From NCBI RefSeq assembly GCF_005925325.1, contig NZ_SRMP01000002.1, forward strand, positions 584,531-648,530: a stretch of DNA of 64,000 nt. Direction: 5' to 3'. The notes beneath the pieces are model-generated. The model worked only from the letters and a program-made list of their open reading frames with translations. It was not told the DNA's origin and searched no databases. Source of the stretch: Pedobacter helvus (lineage in GTDB: Bacteria; Bacteroidota; Bacteroidia; Sphingobacteriales; Sphingobacteriaceae). The stretch's first letter is position 1. Every line of letters begins with the position of its first letter. Of the stretch, positions 51,490 through 62,141 are shown one piece after another. The position numbers and the translations under genes were made by a program.

Positions 51490-52482
51490 TTATTTCAGCC
51501 AATTATTCTCTTTATACCATTTAACTGTTTCTTCTAAGCCACGTTCTAAATTGTATTGAGGTTCGAACTGTAAATCTTTCTTTAAGTTTTCTATGTTACA
51601 CGCCCAGTTTGGAGCCGTTAACTCTTTTATTTTTTCTTTGTTTAGCGTTGGTGTTTTGGTGCTTTTGGCATAAATCGTATCCATTAAACCAGCTAAACCT
51701 TTTATAATTCCCAATGGGATGTGCATTTTCAGTGTTTTTTTCTGTAATGCTTTTTTCAAACCATCAGCCAACGCATATCGGTTGTAAGTTAATCCGTCAG
51801 ATATGTTGTAGGTTTTGTGTACAATCTCCGATGTTAAAAAGCGGATGATGATCTCTGCCAAATCCCTCACATAAATGAAGCTCAATTGTTGGTTAAACCT
51901 TCCAATGTAAGGCTCTAAACCTTGGTTGATGGTTTTAAAGAGAATAAAAATATCTTTCTCTCTTGGTCCATAAACCGCAGTGGGTCTAACGGTAATTAGC
52001 GGAAGATTTTCGATGTTATTCAAATATTCTTCTGCTAATTTCTTGCTCAACCCATAAAAAGTTACAGGTTGTGCAATTGCATCATCGTTAATGGCTGCAT
52101 CAAAATCTGCAATAGGTCCAATAGCCGCCAAACTACTTACGAATACAAATTTTTCTAACTTATAACTAACTAGTGATGCCGCTAGCGCTAAGTTTCTACT
52201 GAACTCTGCATTAACCTTGTTGTATTCTTGCAAGGTTTTTGCCTTTGTTGTGCCAGCAGCATGTATGATATAGGCGTACTGTTTTTCTTCCAGTTCGGTT
52301 TTCAGTTCATCAACCGAGCTAAAATTTAAATTAACGTAGTTGATGTTTAAGTTCTTCAAGTGGGAGATATCACTATTAGGTCTAACTGCTGCGTAAACTT
52401 CTAAGTTGTTTTCAATTGCCGTCACAATTAAATGGTAACCTACAAATCCACTAGCTCCCGTAATTAGTACCTTTTTGCTCAT
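51490..52482 (-). CDS. NAD-dependent epimerase/dehydratase family; candidate ceramide or ketosphinganine reductase (CerR-like)
   Basis: 330-residue extended SDR. The Rossmann motif is LITGASGFVGYHL, and the catalytic pair is Tyr143-x3-Lys147 in FYGLSKKLAEEY. In Caulobacter, a protein of this family (CerR) reduces the 3-keto group in ceramide synthesis and is encoded near serine palmitoyltransferase. The same neighbourhood here (two genes downstream of the palmitoyltransferase) supports that function. A sugar-nucleotide epimerase cannot be excluded. The 76-base gap to the GNAT gene holds AAAG-type low-complexity sequence. Confidence 0.78.
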   Translation of the reverse strand: MSKKVLITGASGFVGYHLIVTAIENNLEVYAAVRPNSDISHLKNLNINYVNLNFSSVDELKTELEEKQYAYIIHAAGTTKAKTLQEYNKVNAEFSRNLALAASLVSYKLEKFVFVSSLAAIGPIADFDAAINDDAIAQPVTFYGLSKKLAEEYLNNIENLPLITVRPTAVYGPREKDIFILFKTINQGLEPYIGRFNQQLSFIYVRDLAEIIIRFLTSEIVHKTYNISDGLTYNRYALADGLKKALQKKTLKMHIPLGIIKGLAGLMDTIYAKSTKTPTLNKEKIKELTAPNWACNIENLKKDLQFEPQYNLERGLEETVKWYKENNWLK

Positions 52483-52558
52483 CTTCTTTTAAGCTTTTCG
52501 CTTTAGGCTTTCAGCTTTATATCTTTCTTCAGTCTTTCTAACTTTCGTCTTACAACTT

Positions 52559-53680
52559 CTATATCTTCTTTTCTAGAATTCTATATTCTCTGTATAGTTT
52601 ACCGCCTATGTTTTCAATTGGTCGGTTCACCATATCGTTATCTTCTAAAGTCCAGCTCGCTTCGGCATACTGAAAATTTCTGGCTTTAAAGGCTTTAATG
52701 ATACGGCCATACAAGCAAGCTTCGATCCCCATTTTTCTATATCCATCAATTACGCCCAGTAACATGATACGGATACCGTTTATTTTCTTTTTGCCTAATA
52801 ATAATTTGATTAAACCGGTCGGGAAAAGCCTTCCTCGCTTAATTTTAATTAGTATTTGGTTAATGTCTGGAATAGCTAGAGCAAAAGCTACAATTTTGCC
52901 TTCTTGCTCAGCGATGTAACAGAAATCAGTATCTAAAACCAACTTTAAATCATTGGCTGTGTAGTTAAATTCTTTATCGGTCATCGGTACAAAACCTAGG
53001 TTTTTATCCCAAGCCTTATTGTAAACCTCTTTCAATGCAGCTGCTTCTTCCTTAAACTTTTTCAAGTTTATTTTTCTGATGATGATGTTGCTTCTTTTTA
53101 GCCTGTTTTCTAATCCATCTATCAAGCCTACCGATCTGTCATCGTAATTGCCGGCAGTATATCTATATGCTCTTAAATCTACCTTTTTGGTAAAGTCGAA
53201 GTCTTCCAATAAGTCAAGATAATAAGGCGCATTATAGGGCATCATGGCTACTGGCGGCCCATCAAAACCTTTAATTAATAAACCGCAAATATCATTGGTA
53301 GAAAAATTTACAGGTCCCATTATGGAGGTTTGCCCGTTTTCTTTTAACCAATTTTGAGCAGCATTTAACAATAAGCTACTCACAGTTTTATCGTTAACTG
53401 TATCAAAAAAACCAAAGAAACCTTCTGTTACTCCTTTTGTAGCATTATGGTTTCCGTTGATAATTGCAGCAACTCTACCCACTATTTTCTCGCCCTCTAC
53501 CGCTAAAAATAACTGCATCTTAGCATGGTCGTGAAATGGATGTTTACCAGGAGTTAGCATATCACGTTGTGCAATATGCAATTCAGGTACGTAATAAGGA
53601 TCATTTTTGTAAAGCTCGTGAGGGAAATCTACGAATTCCGCCAAAAGCTTTTTGTCTGATACAGCTACAATTTGCGCCAT
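52559..53680 (-). CDS. GNAT-fold protein adjacent to serine palmitoyltransferase; candidate ceramide synthase
   Basis: 373 residues, soluble. GNAT-like features: HAKMQLFLAVEGEKIVGRVA near 58-75 and a second half with FCYIAEQEGKIVAFALAIP and LLGVIDGYRKMGIEACLYGR, the last resembling an acyl-CoA loop. It starts 2 bases after the palmitoyltransferase stop. Bacterial ceramide synthases described in Caulobacter are GNAT-like acyltransferases of about this size, so N-acylation of the sphingoid base is the best guess. Identity with that family must be tested. Confidence 0.72.
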   Translation of the reverse strand: MAQIVAVSDKKLLAEFVDFPHELYKNDPYYVPELHIAQRDMLTPGKHPFHDHAKMQLFLAVEGEKIVGRVAAIINGNHNATKGVTEGFFGFFDTVNDKTVSSLLLNAAQNWLKENGQTSIMGPVNFSTNDICGLLIKGFDGPPVAMMPYNAPYYLDLLEDFDFTKKVDLRAYRYTAGNYDDRSVGLIDGLENRLKRSNIIIRKINLKKFKEEAAALKEVYNKAWDKNLGFVPMTDKEFNYTANDLKLVLDTDFCYIAEQEGKIVAFALAIPDINQILIKIKRGRLFPTGLIKLLLGKKKINGIRIMLLGVIDGYRKMGIEACLYGRIIKAFKARNFQYAEASWTLEDNDMVNRPIENIGGKLYREYRILEKKI

Positions 53681-53682
53681 TT

Positions 53683-55463
<1,781 letters not shown>

Positions 55464-56360
55464 ATGAATAACATAGTAGAGCAAAGATGCATGGAAAAGG
55501 ATCTGGTGAATGGAGGCAAGATGAATGTGCTTACCAGCGCTGAAATTAAACCCTTAATGATCTTCAATGAGCCTTTTCGATCAAATTCTTTCGCAATTAT
55601 TGTAGTTCAGAAAGGTTCGTTCGTGTTTCAGAACAACTTTGTGAAAAATACTATGCGTGCAAAAGACGTGTATTTAGTTACACCCGGAAGTTTGTGCGAA
55701 CTCCATGAAATGTCTGATGATTTAGAATTTATTAGCATGGGGTTCAAAAAAGAATATCTTAAAGAACAAGGTGTCTTTTTAAACGGAGCTGAAATTGTAC
55801 ATCTTTTTTCGTCAGATTTAGTACACAAGTTTTCCTTAAACGATGAAGAATTTGAGGAGATGGTGTTTTCTCTTCGTTCTTTGAAAAGAAAAATTAATTT
55901 GCCGGCAAGCACACCACATTTTAGAGATGTAATTCGCCATAGTTTTATTTCTGTACTCTATGAAGTACTGATTGTTTATAGTAAATACCGTGTTTTTATT
56001 CCGGTAAAATTGAATAGACAAGAGGAGTTAACTACTAATTTCCTGAATTTGTTAAGCGAGAACTTTAAGGAGGAAAAACGTGTTCAGCATTATGCAAAGG
56101 AGCTTTTTGTGACTTCTAGGCATTTATCTCAGGTAGTTAAACAGGTAACTGGAAAAACCGCTGGAGAAATTATTGATGAAATGGTGATTAACGAGGCAAA
56201 AGTCTTGTTGTCTTCTCATGTGATGAATGTTTCCCAAGTGGCGGATGAGTTGAGATTTAGCGATCAATCGTTTTTTGGTAAATTCTTTAAAAAATATACA
56301 GGTATTTCACCATCTATCTACAGGTCAAATAGTACAGTAGCAATTAATCCTCCTTTCTAA
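55464..56360 (+). CDS. AraC family transcriptional regulator
   Basis: 298 residues. The N-terminal part (about 25-190) is a cupin-like sensing domain (FAIIVVQKGSFVFQNNFV). The C-terminal part (about 200-295) has two helix-turn-helix motifs: VQHYAKELFVTSRHLSQVVKQ and MNVSQVADELRFSDQSFFGKFFKKYTGISP. It is divergent from the serine palmitoyltransferase gene and could control it, but nothing in the sequence proves this. Alternative starts exist at 55491 and 55521. Confidence 0.88.
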   Translation: MNNIVEQRCMEKDLVNGGKMNVLTSAEIKPLMIFNEPFRSNSFAIIVVQKGSFVFQNNFVKNTMRAKDVYLVTPGSLCELHEMSDDLEFISMGFKKEYLKEQGVFLNGAEIVHLFSSDLVHKFSLNDEEFEEMVFSLRSLKRKINLPASTPHFRDVIRHSFISVLYEVLIVYSKYRVFIPVKLNRQEELTTNFLNLLSENFKEEKRVQHYAKELFVTSRHLSQVVKQVTGKTAGEIIDEMVINEAKVLLSSHVMNVSQVADELRFSDQSFFGKFFKKYTGISPSIYRSNSTVAINPPF

Positions 56361-56508
56361 AGTAGTTATGTTTTTAAATAGCTGGTTTTTAGTGAATAAT
56401 GCGATAAAATAATTGCTGAAATCAAAGAGAGTGCTCTGTTATATAAATCGATTGTAAAATCGACAATAAAACTTCAATATTATTACATAATAATTTGATT
56501 TTAAGCAT

Positions 56509-56516
56509 TAAATTTG
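56509..56516 (+). promoter_or_regulatory. -7 box TAAATTTG for the OsmC-like gene
   Basis: Exact TAnnTTTG match 15 bases upstream of ATG 56532. Confidence 0.55.
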
Positions 56517-56531
56517 TGAAAATTCTAGACT

Positions 56532-56936
56532 ATGGCAACATCGAAAATAACTTATACCGGAGATTTAAGAACTACATCTGTACATCTTAAGTCAGGGAAA
56601 GAGATTATTACTGATGCGCCAACTGATAATCAGGGTAAGGGCGAAGCATTCTCACCAACAGATTTATTAGCAACTTCATTAGGTAATTGTATGTTAACGA
56701 TTGTTGGTATTGCAGCCAAAAATCATGGTTTTGATATAGATGGAACCACCGCAGAGGTTACTAAAGTGATGGCCGAAAATCCTCGTAGGGTAAGTGAGAT
56801 CCGTATCAATCTGCAATTCCCTGGCAATAATTATTCTGACAAGGATAAAGCGATTATAGAAAGATCTGCTAAAACTTGTCCAGTGGCACATAGTTTGCAC
56901 CCCGATATTAAGCAAGAAATAACTTTTAGTTATTAA
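56532..56936 (+). CDS. OsmC/Ohr family protein
   Basis: 134 residues. The OsmC fold shows in GEAFSPTDLLATSLGNCMLT, with the first reactive Cys, and AKTCPVAHSLHPDIK, with the second. The pair acts as a peroxidatic/resolving couple in Ohr/OsmC peroxidases, which reduce organic hydroperoxides with lipoylated or other thiol donors. The YhfA-like subgroup is possible. Malate:quinone oxidoreductase follows with its own -7 box. Confidence 0.9.
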   Translation: MATSKITYTGDLRTTSVHLKSGKEIITDAPTDNQGKGEAFSPTDLLATSLGNCMLTIVGIAAKNHGFDIDGTTAEVTKVMAENPRRVSEIRINLQFPGNNYSDKDKAIIERSAKTCPVAHSLHPDIKQEITFSY

Positions 56937-56966
56937 GATATCGCTTACCTTAAGAAAGTAAGCATT

Positions 56967-56974
56967 TATATTTG
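56967..56974 (+). promoter_or_regulatory. -7 box TATATTTG for mqo
   Basis: Exact TAnnTTTG match 7 bases before ATG 56982; a short or absent leader is expected. Confidence 0.55.
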
Positions 56975-56981
56975 GTTTAAA

Positions 56982-58499
56982 ATGAGTAGAAAAAGAAAGA
57001 CGGTTGTTGAAACCGACGCAGATGTTATTTTAATAGGAGCTGGCATCATGAGCGCAACGCTTGGCGTACTGCTCAAAGAGCTTAATCCTGATTTAAGTAT
57101 AGAAATTTACGAACGTTTGGATGTAGCTGCCGCAGAAAGTTCAGATGCATGGAACAATGCAGGAACTGGGCACTCGGCATTTTGCGAATTAAACTACACG
57201 CCGCAAAAGGCAAATGGTACTGTAGATGTGAAGAAGGCGATTTCCATTGCAGAATCTTTTGAGATTTCTAAACAGTTCTGGACATATCTTTTGGACAAGG
57301 GAATTTTAAAGGATCCTTGTTCTTTTATCAGAAATATACCTCACTTAAGTTTTGTTTGGGGTGAGAAAAACGTAGAATATTTAAAAACTCGCTACAATAA
57401 CCTTAAATCTTGCAACTTATTTAATGAGATGCAATACAGCGAAAATCCAGCTGAAATTAAGGAATGGGTGCCTTTGATTATGGAGGGTAGGGATGAAAGA
57501 GAACCTATTGCCGCAACAAAAGTAGATTTAGGCACAGATGTGAACTTTGGTTCGTTAACTAGGGAAATGTTTAGTTACTTGGCTAAACAAGACAAAGTAG
57601 CCTTGCATTTCCATCACGAAATTCGTGATTTAAATAAGCAAGATGATGGTAGCTGGGAAATTAAGGTGAAAAACCTTGACAGCGGCAATAAGAAAAAACG
57701 CTTAGCTAAATTCGTATTTATTGGCGCTGGTGGTGGTTCTTTATTGCTTTTAGAAAAAGCTAACATTAAAGAAGGTAAAGGTTTCGGCGGTTTTCCGGTA
57801 AGTGGACAATGGTTAAAATGTACCAACGAGGAAGTAATTGCTCGTCACCATGCTAAAGTTTACGGCAAAGCTGCAGTTGGCGCTCCTCCAATGTCTGTAC
57901 CGCATTTAGATACTAGAATTATCAACGGTAAGCAGGCCTTGTTATTTGGTCCTTACGCTGGTTTTTCTACCAAGTTTTTAAAGAATGGTTCATATTTTGA
58001 TCTAGCGGCCTCTATTAAATTCAGCAATATTCGCCCTATGATTTCTGCTGGTTTGAAAAGTATCGACTTAACAAAATATCTAATTGAGCAAGTTCGTCAA
58101 TCTCCAGAAGATAGATTTCAAGCACTGAAAGAATATATGCCAAATGCAGATATCAAGGATTGGGAATTGGAGATCGCTGGTCAACGTGTGCAAGTGATTA
58201 AGAAGAAACCTAGTGGTGGTGGTATTTTAGAATTTGGTACCGAAGTGGTAAGTGCTGGCGATGGTTCTATTGCTGCTTTATTAGGCGCTTCTCCAGGTGC
58301 TTCAACTGCGGTTTCGATTATGATAGAGCTAATGGGCAAATGCTTTAAAAAAGAGATGCAAACGGCAGATTGGCAAAGTAAAATCAGAGAAATGATTCCT
58401 AGTTTCGGACAGAAGTTGGCAGAAGATGATGAGCTGTGTCAAGAAACTCGCCAACGCACATCAGCTGCGCTAAAATTAAACGAAAAAGTATTAGCCTAA
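56982..58499 (+). CDS. mqo: malate:quinone oxidoreductase
   Basis: Membrane-associated FAD enzyme oxidising malate to oxaloacetate and passing electrons to quinone, an NAD-independent TCA step. 505 residues, normal length. The FAD motif is DVILIGAGIMSATLGVLL; further blocks are WNNAGTGHSAFCELNYTP, VDLGTDVNFGSLTREMF, GFGGFPVSGQWLKC and SPGASTAVSIMIELMGKCF. Terminated by the hairpin at 58521. Confidence 0.95.
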   Translation: MSRKRKTVVETDADVILIGAGIMSATLGVLLKELNPDLSIEIYERLDVAAAESSDAWNNAGTGHSAFCELNYTPQKANGTVDVKKAISIAESFEISKQFWTYLLDKGILKDPCSFIRNIPHLSFVWGEKNVEYLKTRYNNLKSCNLFNEMQYSENPAEIKEWVPLIMEGRDEREPIAATKVDLGTDVNFGSLTREMFSYLAKQDKVALHFHHEIRDLNKQDDGSWEIKVKNLDSGNKKKRLAKFVFIGAGGGSLLLLEKANIKEGKGFGGFPVSGQWLKCTNEEVIARHHAKVYGKAAVGAPPMSVPHLDTRIINGKQALLFGPYAGFSTKFLKNGSYFDLAASIKFSNIRPMISAGLKSIDLTKYLIEQVRQSPEDRFQALKEYMPNADIKDWELEIAGQRVQVIKKKPSGGGILEFGTEVVSAGDGSIAALLGASPGASTAVSIMIELMGKCFKKEMQTADWQSKIREMIPSFGQKLAEDDELCQETRQRTSAALKLNEKVLA

Positions 58500-58520
58500 T
58501 TTTAGCTGATACATATATAG

Positions 58521-58552
58521 AAAAAGCTCCGAAAGTTATTTTGGAGCTTTTT
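58521..58552. terminator. terminator of mqo
   Basis: Ten-base arms AAAAAGCTCC and GGAGCTTTTT with a 12-base loop, followed by a T run. The A run makes it usable from the other side also. Confidence 0.85.
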
Positions 58553-58578
58553 TATTTTAAGATAAAGCTTTGTAATAA

Positions 58579-58920
58579 TTAACTTGCTGCTGCAATCACT
58601 TCTGCAACTTCGTCTGCAGAAATATCGCTGTGTGAAGCATCTAAGATACAATCTCCATTTTTGATTAATAAAAGCTGTGGCGATTCATGATGTACCTGAA
58701 AAGTTTCGGCGATATAAGCGGAAACATCACGATGACTAATCAAATCGAGAAAATAACAATTTACCTCCGCTGGGATGACATTCCAATCGCTTTCAAAAGA
58801 TCTTTTGGCCATCAAGCTAATAGAGCATCGGGTGCTGTGCTTAAAAATTAAGCTGTAGCCTTGCGCTGTCTTAATTTCGTCAACTTGTGAAGTATTGTTT
58901 AAATCAATCCAATTGCTCAT
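58579..58920 (-). CDS. ytxJ: YtxJ-like bacillithiol-system protein (DUF2847)
   Basis: 113-residue thioredoxin-fold protein recognised by LIFKHSTRCSISLMAKR, with the single reactive Cys of YtxJ, and SPQLLLIKNGDCILDASH with the cis-Pro loop. The family is proposed to act as a monothiol bacilliredoxin with bacillithiol. bshA at 21504 is consistent with this. The start at 58920 lies 2 bases after the stop of the small lipoprotein gene and fits the family N-terminus MSNWIDL. Confidence 0.87.
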   Translation of the reverse strand: MSNWIDLNNTSQVDEIKTAQGYSLIFKHSTRCSISLMAKRSFESDWNVIPAEVNCYFLDLISHRDVSAYIAETFQVHHESPQLLLIKNGDCILDASHSDISADEVAEVIAAAS

Positions 58921-58922
58921 TC

Positions 58923-59045
58923 TTACCTTCTTCTTCCTTTTGATTCTGGATAAGAGCTGAAAGCAGGGCACAAGCGGTTAGAGCAAGATTCTAATACTGC
59001 AATAGCGCAAAAAACAAATAACAATAAAATAGCTATTTTTTTCAT
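58923..59045 (-). CDS. small lipoprotein, 40 aa
   Basis: Starts MKKIAILLLFVFCAIA and has a lipobox-like VLESC at residue 21, then a short mature part with CSNRLCPAFSS and a basic end (KGRRR). The size and the Lys-Lys start are typical of small Bacteroidota lipoproteins. It is followed 2 bases later by ytxJ, so the two are probably one operon. Function unknown; the mature Cys residues might be redox-active. Confidence 0.65.
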   Translation of the reverse strand: MKKIAILLLFVFCAIAVLESCSNRLCPAFSSYPESKGRRR

Positions 59046-59209
59046 TTGTTAAAAATTATTTCAATTGTATTGAAACAACCACAATTTTGTTTCCCTATTT
59101 GAGGTTCGACAAAATGTAATGGTTTCATTTTGTTGATTTTGAACCACTAAAGTACAAAAAAATGTAATTAGTGTGTTAAAAGTTTAAGCTTTAAATTTAG
59201 CTATTTGCA

Positions 59210-59701
59210 CTAGAGCTTTGAAGCATATTCTGCCATTTTTAACGCAGTAATAGCCGCTTCGTCTCCCTTGTTTCCGTGTTTGCCACCAGCTCTGTCAATT
59301 GCTTGCTGCTCGTCGTTTGTGGTTAACACGCCGAAAATTACAGGCTTGCTATACTTAATACCAACGTTAGTAATTCCTTGTGCTGCTGCTTCGCAAATAA
59401 AATCGAAATGTTTAGTGTCGCCTTGAATTACACAACCAATACAGATTACTGCATCAACATTAGTTCTTTTATTTAGAAGGATATCTGCTGCACCTGCAAG
59501 CTCAAATGTACCAGGTACAGTTAAAGATAGGATATTGTCTTCGCTCACTTCATGCTTAATCAAAGTATCGAAAGCACCTTGATAAAGTGCCCCGGTTATT
59601 TTTGCATTCCATTCTGCTACAACAATAGCAATTTTATAGTTTTTGCCCGAAGGAATGGTAGTATGTGAAAAGTCTGAAAGATTTTTAAGGTGTGTTGCCA
59701 T
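59210..59701 (-). CDS. ribH: 6,7-dimethyl-8-ribityllumazine synthase
   Basis: Penultimate enzyme of riboflavin synthesis; forms icosahedral or pentameric cages. 163 residues. Signatures are AEWNAKITGALYQGAFDTL, VPGTFELAGAADILL, CIGCVIQGDTKHFDFIC and GVLTTNDEQQAIDRAGGK HGNKG with the catalytic His in GDTKHFD. A -7 box TATCTTTG lies on the minus strand at 59706-59713, only 4 bases before the start. Confidence 0.95.
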   Translation of the reverse strand: MATHLKNLSDFSHTTIPSGKNYKIAIVVAEWNAKITGALYQGAFDTLIKHEVSEDNILSLTVPGTFELAGAADILLNKRTNVDAVICIGCVIQGDTKHFDFICEAAAQGITNVGIKYSKPVIFGVLTTNDEQQAIDRAGGKHGNKGDEAAITALKMAEYASKL

Positions 59702-59705
59702 AATG

Positions 59706-59713
59706 CAAAGATA
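59706..59713 (-). promoter_or_regulatory. -7 box TATCTTTG for ribH
   Basis: Exact TAnnTTTG match 4 bases from the ATG, implying a leaderless mRNA. A GGGCGAAA hairpin follows upstream at 59722-59741. Confidence 0.55.
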
Positions 59714-59721
59714 AGCGTTAG

Positions 59722-59741
59722 GGGCGAAAGATTTTTCGCCC
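59722..59741. repeat. GGGCGAAA/TTTCGCCC hairpin
   Basis: Perfect 8-base arms with a 4-base loop, followed by GTAC as in the copy at 36907. Located between the TPR-gene terminator and the ribH promoter. Confidence 0.7.
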
Positions 59742-59775
59742 GTACTTTTTTTGCGAAAAATTTTTAGTCAAAAAA

Positions 59776-59802
59776 AAAGCCCCGAAATTAATTCGAGGCT
59801 TT
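59776..59802 (-). terminator. terminator of the TPR gene
   Basis: Arms AAAGCCCCGAA and TTCGAGGCTTT (one mismatch), followed on the minus strand by a run of eight or more T. Confidence 0.8.
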
Positions 59803-59823
59803 CCAAATCCGCGATGCGGAAAA

Positions 59824-60492
59824 TTATTTGATCTGAGCTGAAACTCTAGCGATATAAGAATCAATCATTTGAGCTTCTTGGCTTTCAGGGAACTGAGTTT
59901 TAATTTTAGTGTAAGCTTCTTCAGCACCTTTTAAATCTTTCAAAGCTTCATTTATCAAACCTAGTTTTTTAAGGAACATTGGAGAAGTAAATTTGTTAGT
60001 AGACTTGTCGATTGCTTTTTTGTAGTAAGTAGCTGCTTGTTTGTAGTCTTTCAACTCGCTGTAAGCATCACCCAATAAACCTAAAGCTAAAGGGTCTGCT
60101 ACTGGACTGCCAGTTGCACTGTATTTACTCAAAGCATCAACTGCTTTTTTGTACTCGCCTTTACGTAAGTAGATACCGCCTAAATATAAATTAGCTAAGT
60201 TAGCCGATTTAGTGTTTTCGTATTCTGCAGCAATTTTTTCTAAACCTGGGTAACCACCTTCTCCGTTAATTGCTTTGTTTGCCAGTGAATCAACTCCTAC
60301 AAATTGTTCGGCTTTGAACATTTGGTTTGCAGCATCTTCTGCTCTGTTTTTTAAATAAACACCTTGATACCAAATAAAAATACCAACTAAAACGATGATA
60401 GCTCCAGCAATAAAAGCTAAGCTTTTAGTGTTTTCTTGTATAAATGAACCTTTTCTAACTGGTTGCTCTGTTTGTTGCTCTGTTGAAGACAT
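59824..60492 (-). CDS. membrane-anchored tetratricopeptide protein (YfgM-like)
   Basis: 222 residues. One N-terminal transmembrane helix (about 23-42, LAFIAGAIIVLVGIFIWYQG) is followed by a periplasmic TPR array: GEYKKAVDALSKYSATG, PLALGLLGDAYSELKDYKQA, LGLINEALKDLKGAEEAYTK. The layout is that of YfgM, an ancillary SecYEG/chaperone protein, though similarity may be only architectural. The start at 60492 (MSSTEQQTEQP) is chosen; a -7 box TATTTTTG lies at 60517-60524 on the minus strand. Confidence 0.82.
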   Translation of the reverse strand: MSSTEQQTEQPVRKGSFIQENTKSLAFIAGAIIVLVGIFIWYQGVYLKNRAEDAANQMFKAEQFVGVDSLANKAINGEGGYPGLEKIAAEYENTKSANLANLYLGGIYLRKGEYKKAVDALSKYSATGSPVADPLALGLLGDAYSELKDYKQAATYYKKAIDKSTNKFTSPMFLKKLGLINEALKDLKGAEEAYTKIKTQFPESQEAQMIDSYIARVSAQIK

Positions 60493-60754
60493 TTGTAGTT
60501 TAAAATTAAAGGATTGCAAAAATACATTTTTCATTCAAAGTATCAACTCTTTTTAAATCATTTAATTAAGGTTGGTAATTTATATTTGCTTAGTAACATC
60601 TATTCGCAATCTTGCTACGTTGTAGATTGATGTGCACTGAATTGATTAATATCGCAATTTTAGAAAAAGAAAGCCGGTGGTTCTATATCGTTAATAAATC
60701 TATAAGATAGGTGCTTCAGCTAGTATAAAAATGGGTAACTTTGAACTGTCTGAT

Positions 60755-61858
60755 ATGTGGTTAAAAAATCTTACCCTTTTAAATTTCAAAAATTACAATG
60801 CTGCCGATTTGAGCTTTTCAAAAACGGTAAATGCTTTTGTAGGCAATAATGGAGCTGGAAAGACCAATTTGCTTGATGCGATACATTACCTGTGTTTGTG
60901 CAAAAGTTACTTTAATCCAATAGATAGTCAGCAAATAAAAACAGGCGAAGAGCTATTTCTGGTGCAGGGTGATTTTGATCGCGATGATAAGAAAGAAAAA
61001 ATATCATGTGGATTGAAACGTAATCATAAGAAATCGTTCAAGAGAAATAAAAAAGAGTACGATAAACTGGCAGATCATATTGGTTTGTTTCCGGTGGTGA
61101 TGATATCTCCTTACGATATCAACCTTATTATGGATGGAAGTGAAGAACGCCGAAAGTTTATTGATAATGTAATTTCTCAGACTGATAGTAGGTATTTAGA
61201 TGAACTGATTATCTATAACAAACATTTGCTGAATAGAAATGCGTTATTGAAACAGGTTGCTGTGACTAGAACACTGGATGTAGCTCTACTACAAATTTTA
61301 GATGAGCAGCTCATCCATTCTGGCAATGTGATTTTCGAGAAACGTAAACAATTCTTGCTGGATTTTATTCCGCTATTTGATAAGCATTATCGCTTTTTGA
61401 CCAACGAAGCTGAGCAAGTTTCTTTAACGTATCAGTCGCAGTTAAACGAGCAATCTTTCGAGAACCTCTTGAAACAATCAATAGAAAAAGATAGGGTTTT
61501 AGAGCGCACCACAACTGGTATCCATAAAGACGAGCTGCAATTTGAGATTGCGGGTATGCCAATGAAAAAATTTGGATCGCAGGGACAACAAAAATCTTTT
61601 TTGATCGCATTAAAGTTGTCGCAGTATAGCTATCTGCAAAAGTTTAAAAACTTTAAGCCTTTGTTGTTGCTCGATGATATTTTTGATAAACTAGATAACC
61701 ACAGGGTGCACAAGTTAATGGAAATGGTTTCGCACCATGACTTTGGACAAATTTTTATTACCGACGCCAATAAAAGTAGGGTAGAAGCAGTATTTAACGA
61801 GATTGCCGTAGAAATAGAATTGTTTGAAGTAAATGATGGAGGGGTAACACATGCGTAA
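60755..61858 (+). CDS. recF: DNA replication/repair protein RecF
   Basis: SMC-like ATPase that helps load RecA at gaps. 367 residues from the ATG at 60755; an in-frame ATG at 60731 would add eight residues. Walker A is FVGNNGAGKTNLLDAI, the signature region is KFGSQGQQKSFLIALKLSQ, and Walker B is LLLLDDIFDKLD. The last 8 bases overlap the DUF721 gene, a common recF neighbour in Bacteroidota. Confidence 0.95.
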   Translation: MWLKNLTLLNFKNYNAADLSFSKTVNAFVGNNGAGKTNLLDAIHYLCLCKSYFNPIDSQQIKTGEELFLVQGDFDRDDKKEKISCGLKRNHKKSFKRNKKEYDKLADHIGLFPVVMISPYDINLIMDGSEERRKFIDNVISQTDSRYLDELIIYNKHLLNRNALLKQVAVTRTLDVALLQILDEQLIHSGNVIFEKRKQFLLDFIPLFDKHYRFLTNEAEQVSLTYQSQLNEQSFENLLKQSIEKDRVLERTTTGIHKDELQFEIAGMPMKKFGSQGQQKSFLIALKLSQYSYLQKFKNFKPLLLLDDIFDKLDNHRVHKLMEMVSHHDFGQIFITDANKSRVEAVFNEIAVEIELFEVNDGGVTHA

Positions 61859-62141
61859 GCCAAATGATATTACTTTAAAGCAAGCCATTGATAAGTTGTT
61901 AAACCATTATAAACTTAAAGGTAAGTTTGATGAAACTGGCATATTGGTGATGTGGCCCGAAATTATGGGAAGTGCAGTTGCAAACAGAACCAAACAGATT
62001 TACATCCACCAAAAGAAACTATTTGTAAGGATAGAATCGTCTGTAGTTAAAAATGAATTGCTGATGGTGAAAAGTGCAATTGTAGACAAGCTCAACGAAA
62101 AAGCGGGCTCACAAGTCATCACAGATATTGTGTTTTTATAG
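61851..62141 (+). CDS. DUF721 domain protein
   Basis: 96 residues: ALKQAIDKLL-type helix at the start, then VMWPEIMGSAVANRTKQIYI and LFVRIESSVVKNELLMVKSAI, the DUF721 (DciA-like) pattern. DciA is the helicase loader of many bacteria; short Bacteroidota DUF721 proteins downstream of recF may have a related role in replication. Overlaps the end of recF by 8 bases, so translation is coupled. Confidence 0.87.
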   Translation: MRKPNDITLKQAIDKLLNHYKLKGKFDETGILVMWPEIMGSAVANRTKQIYIHQKKLFVRIESSVVKNELLMVKSAIVDKLNEKAGSQVITDIVFL

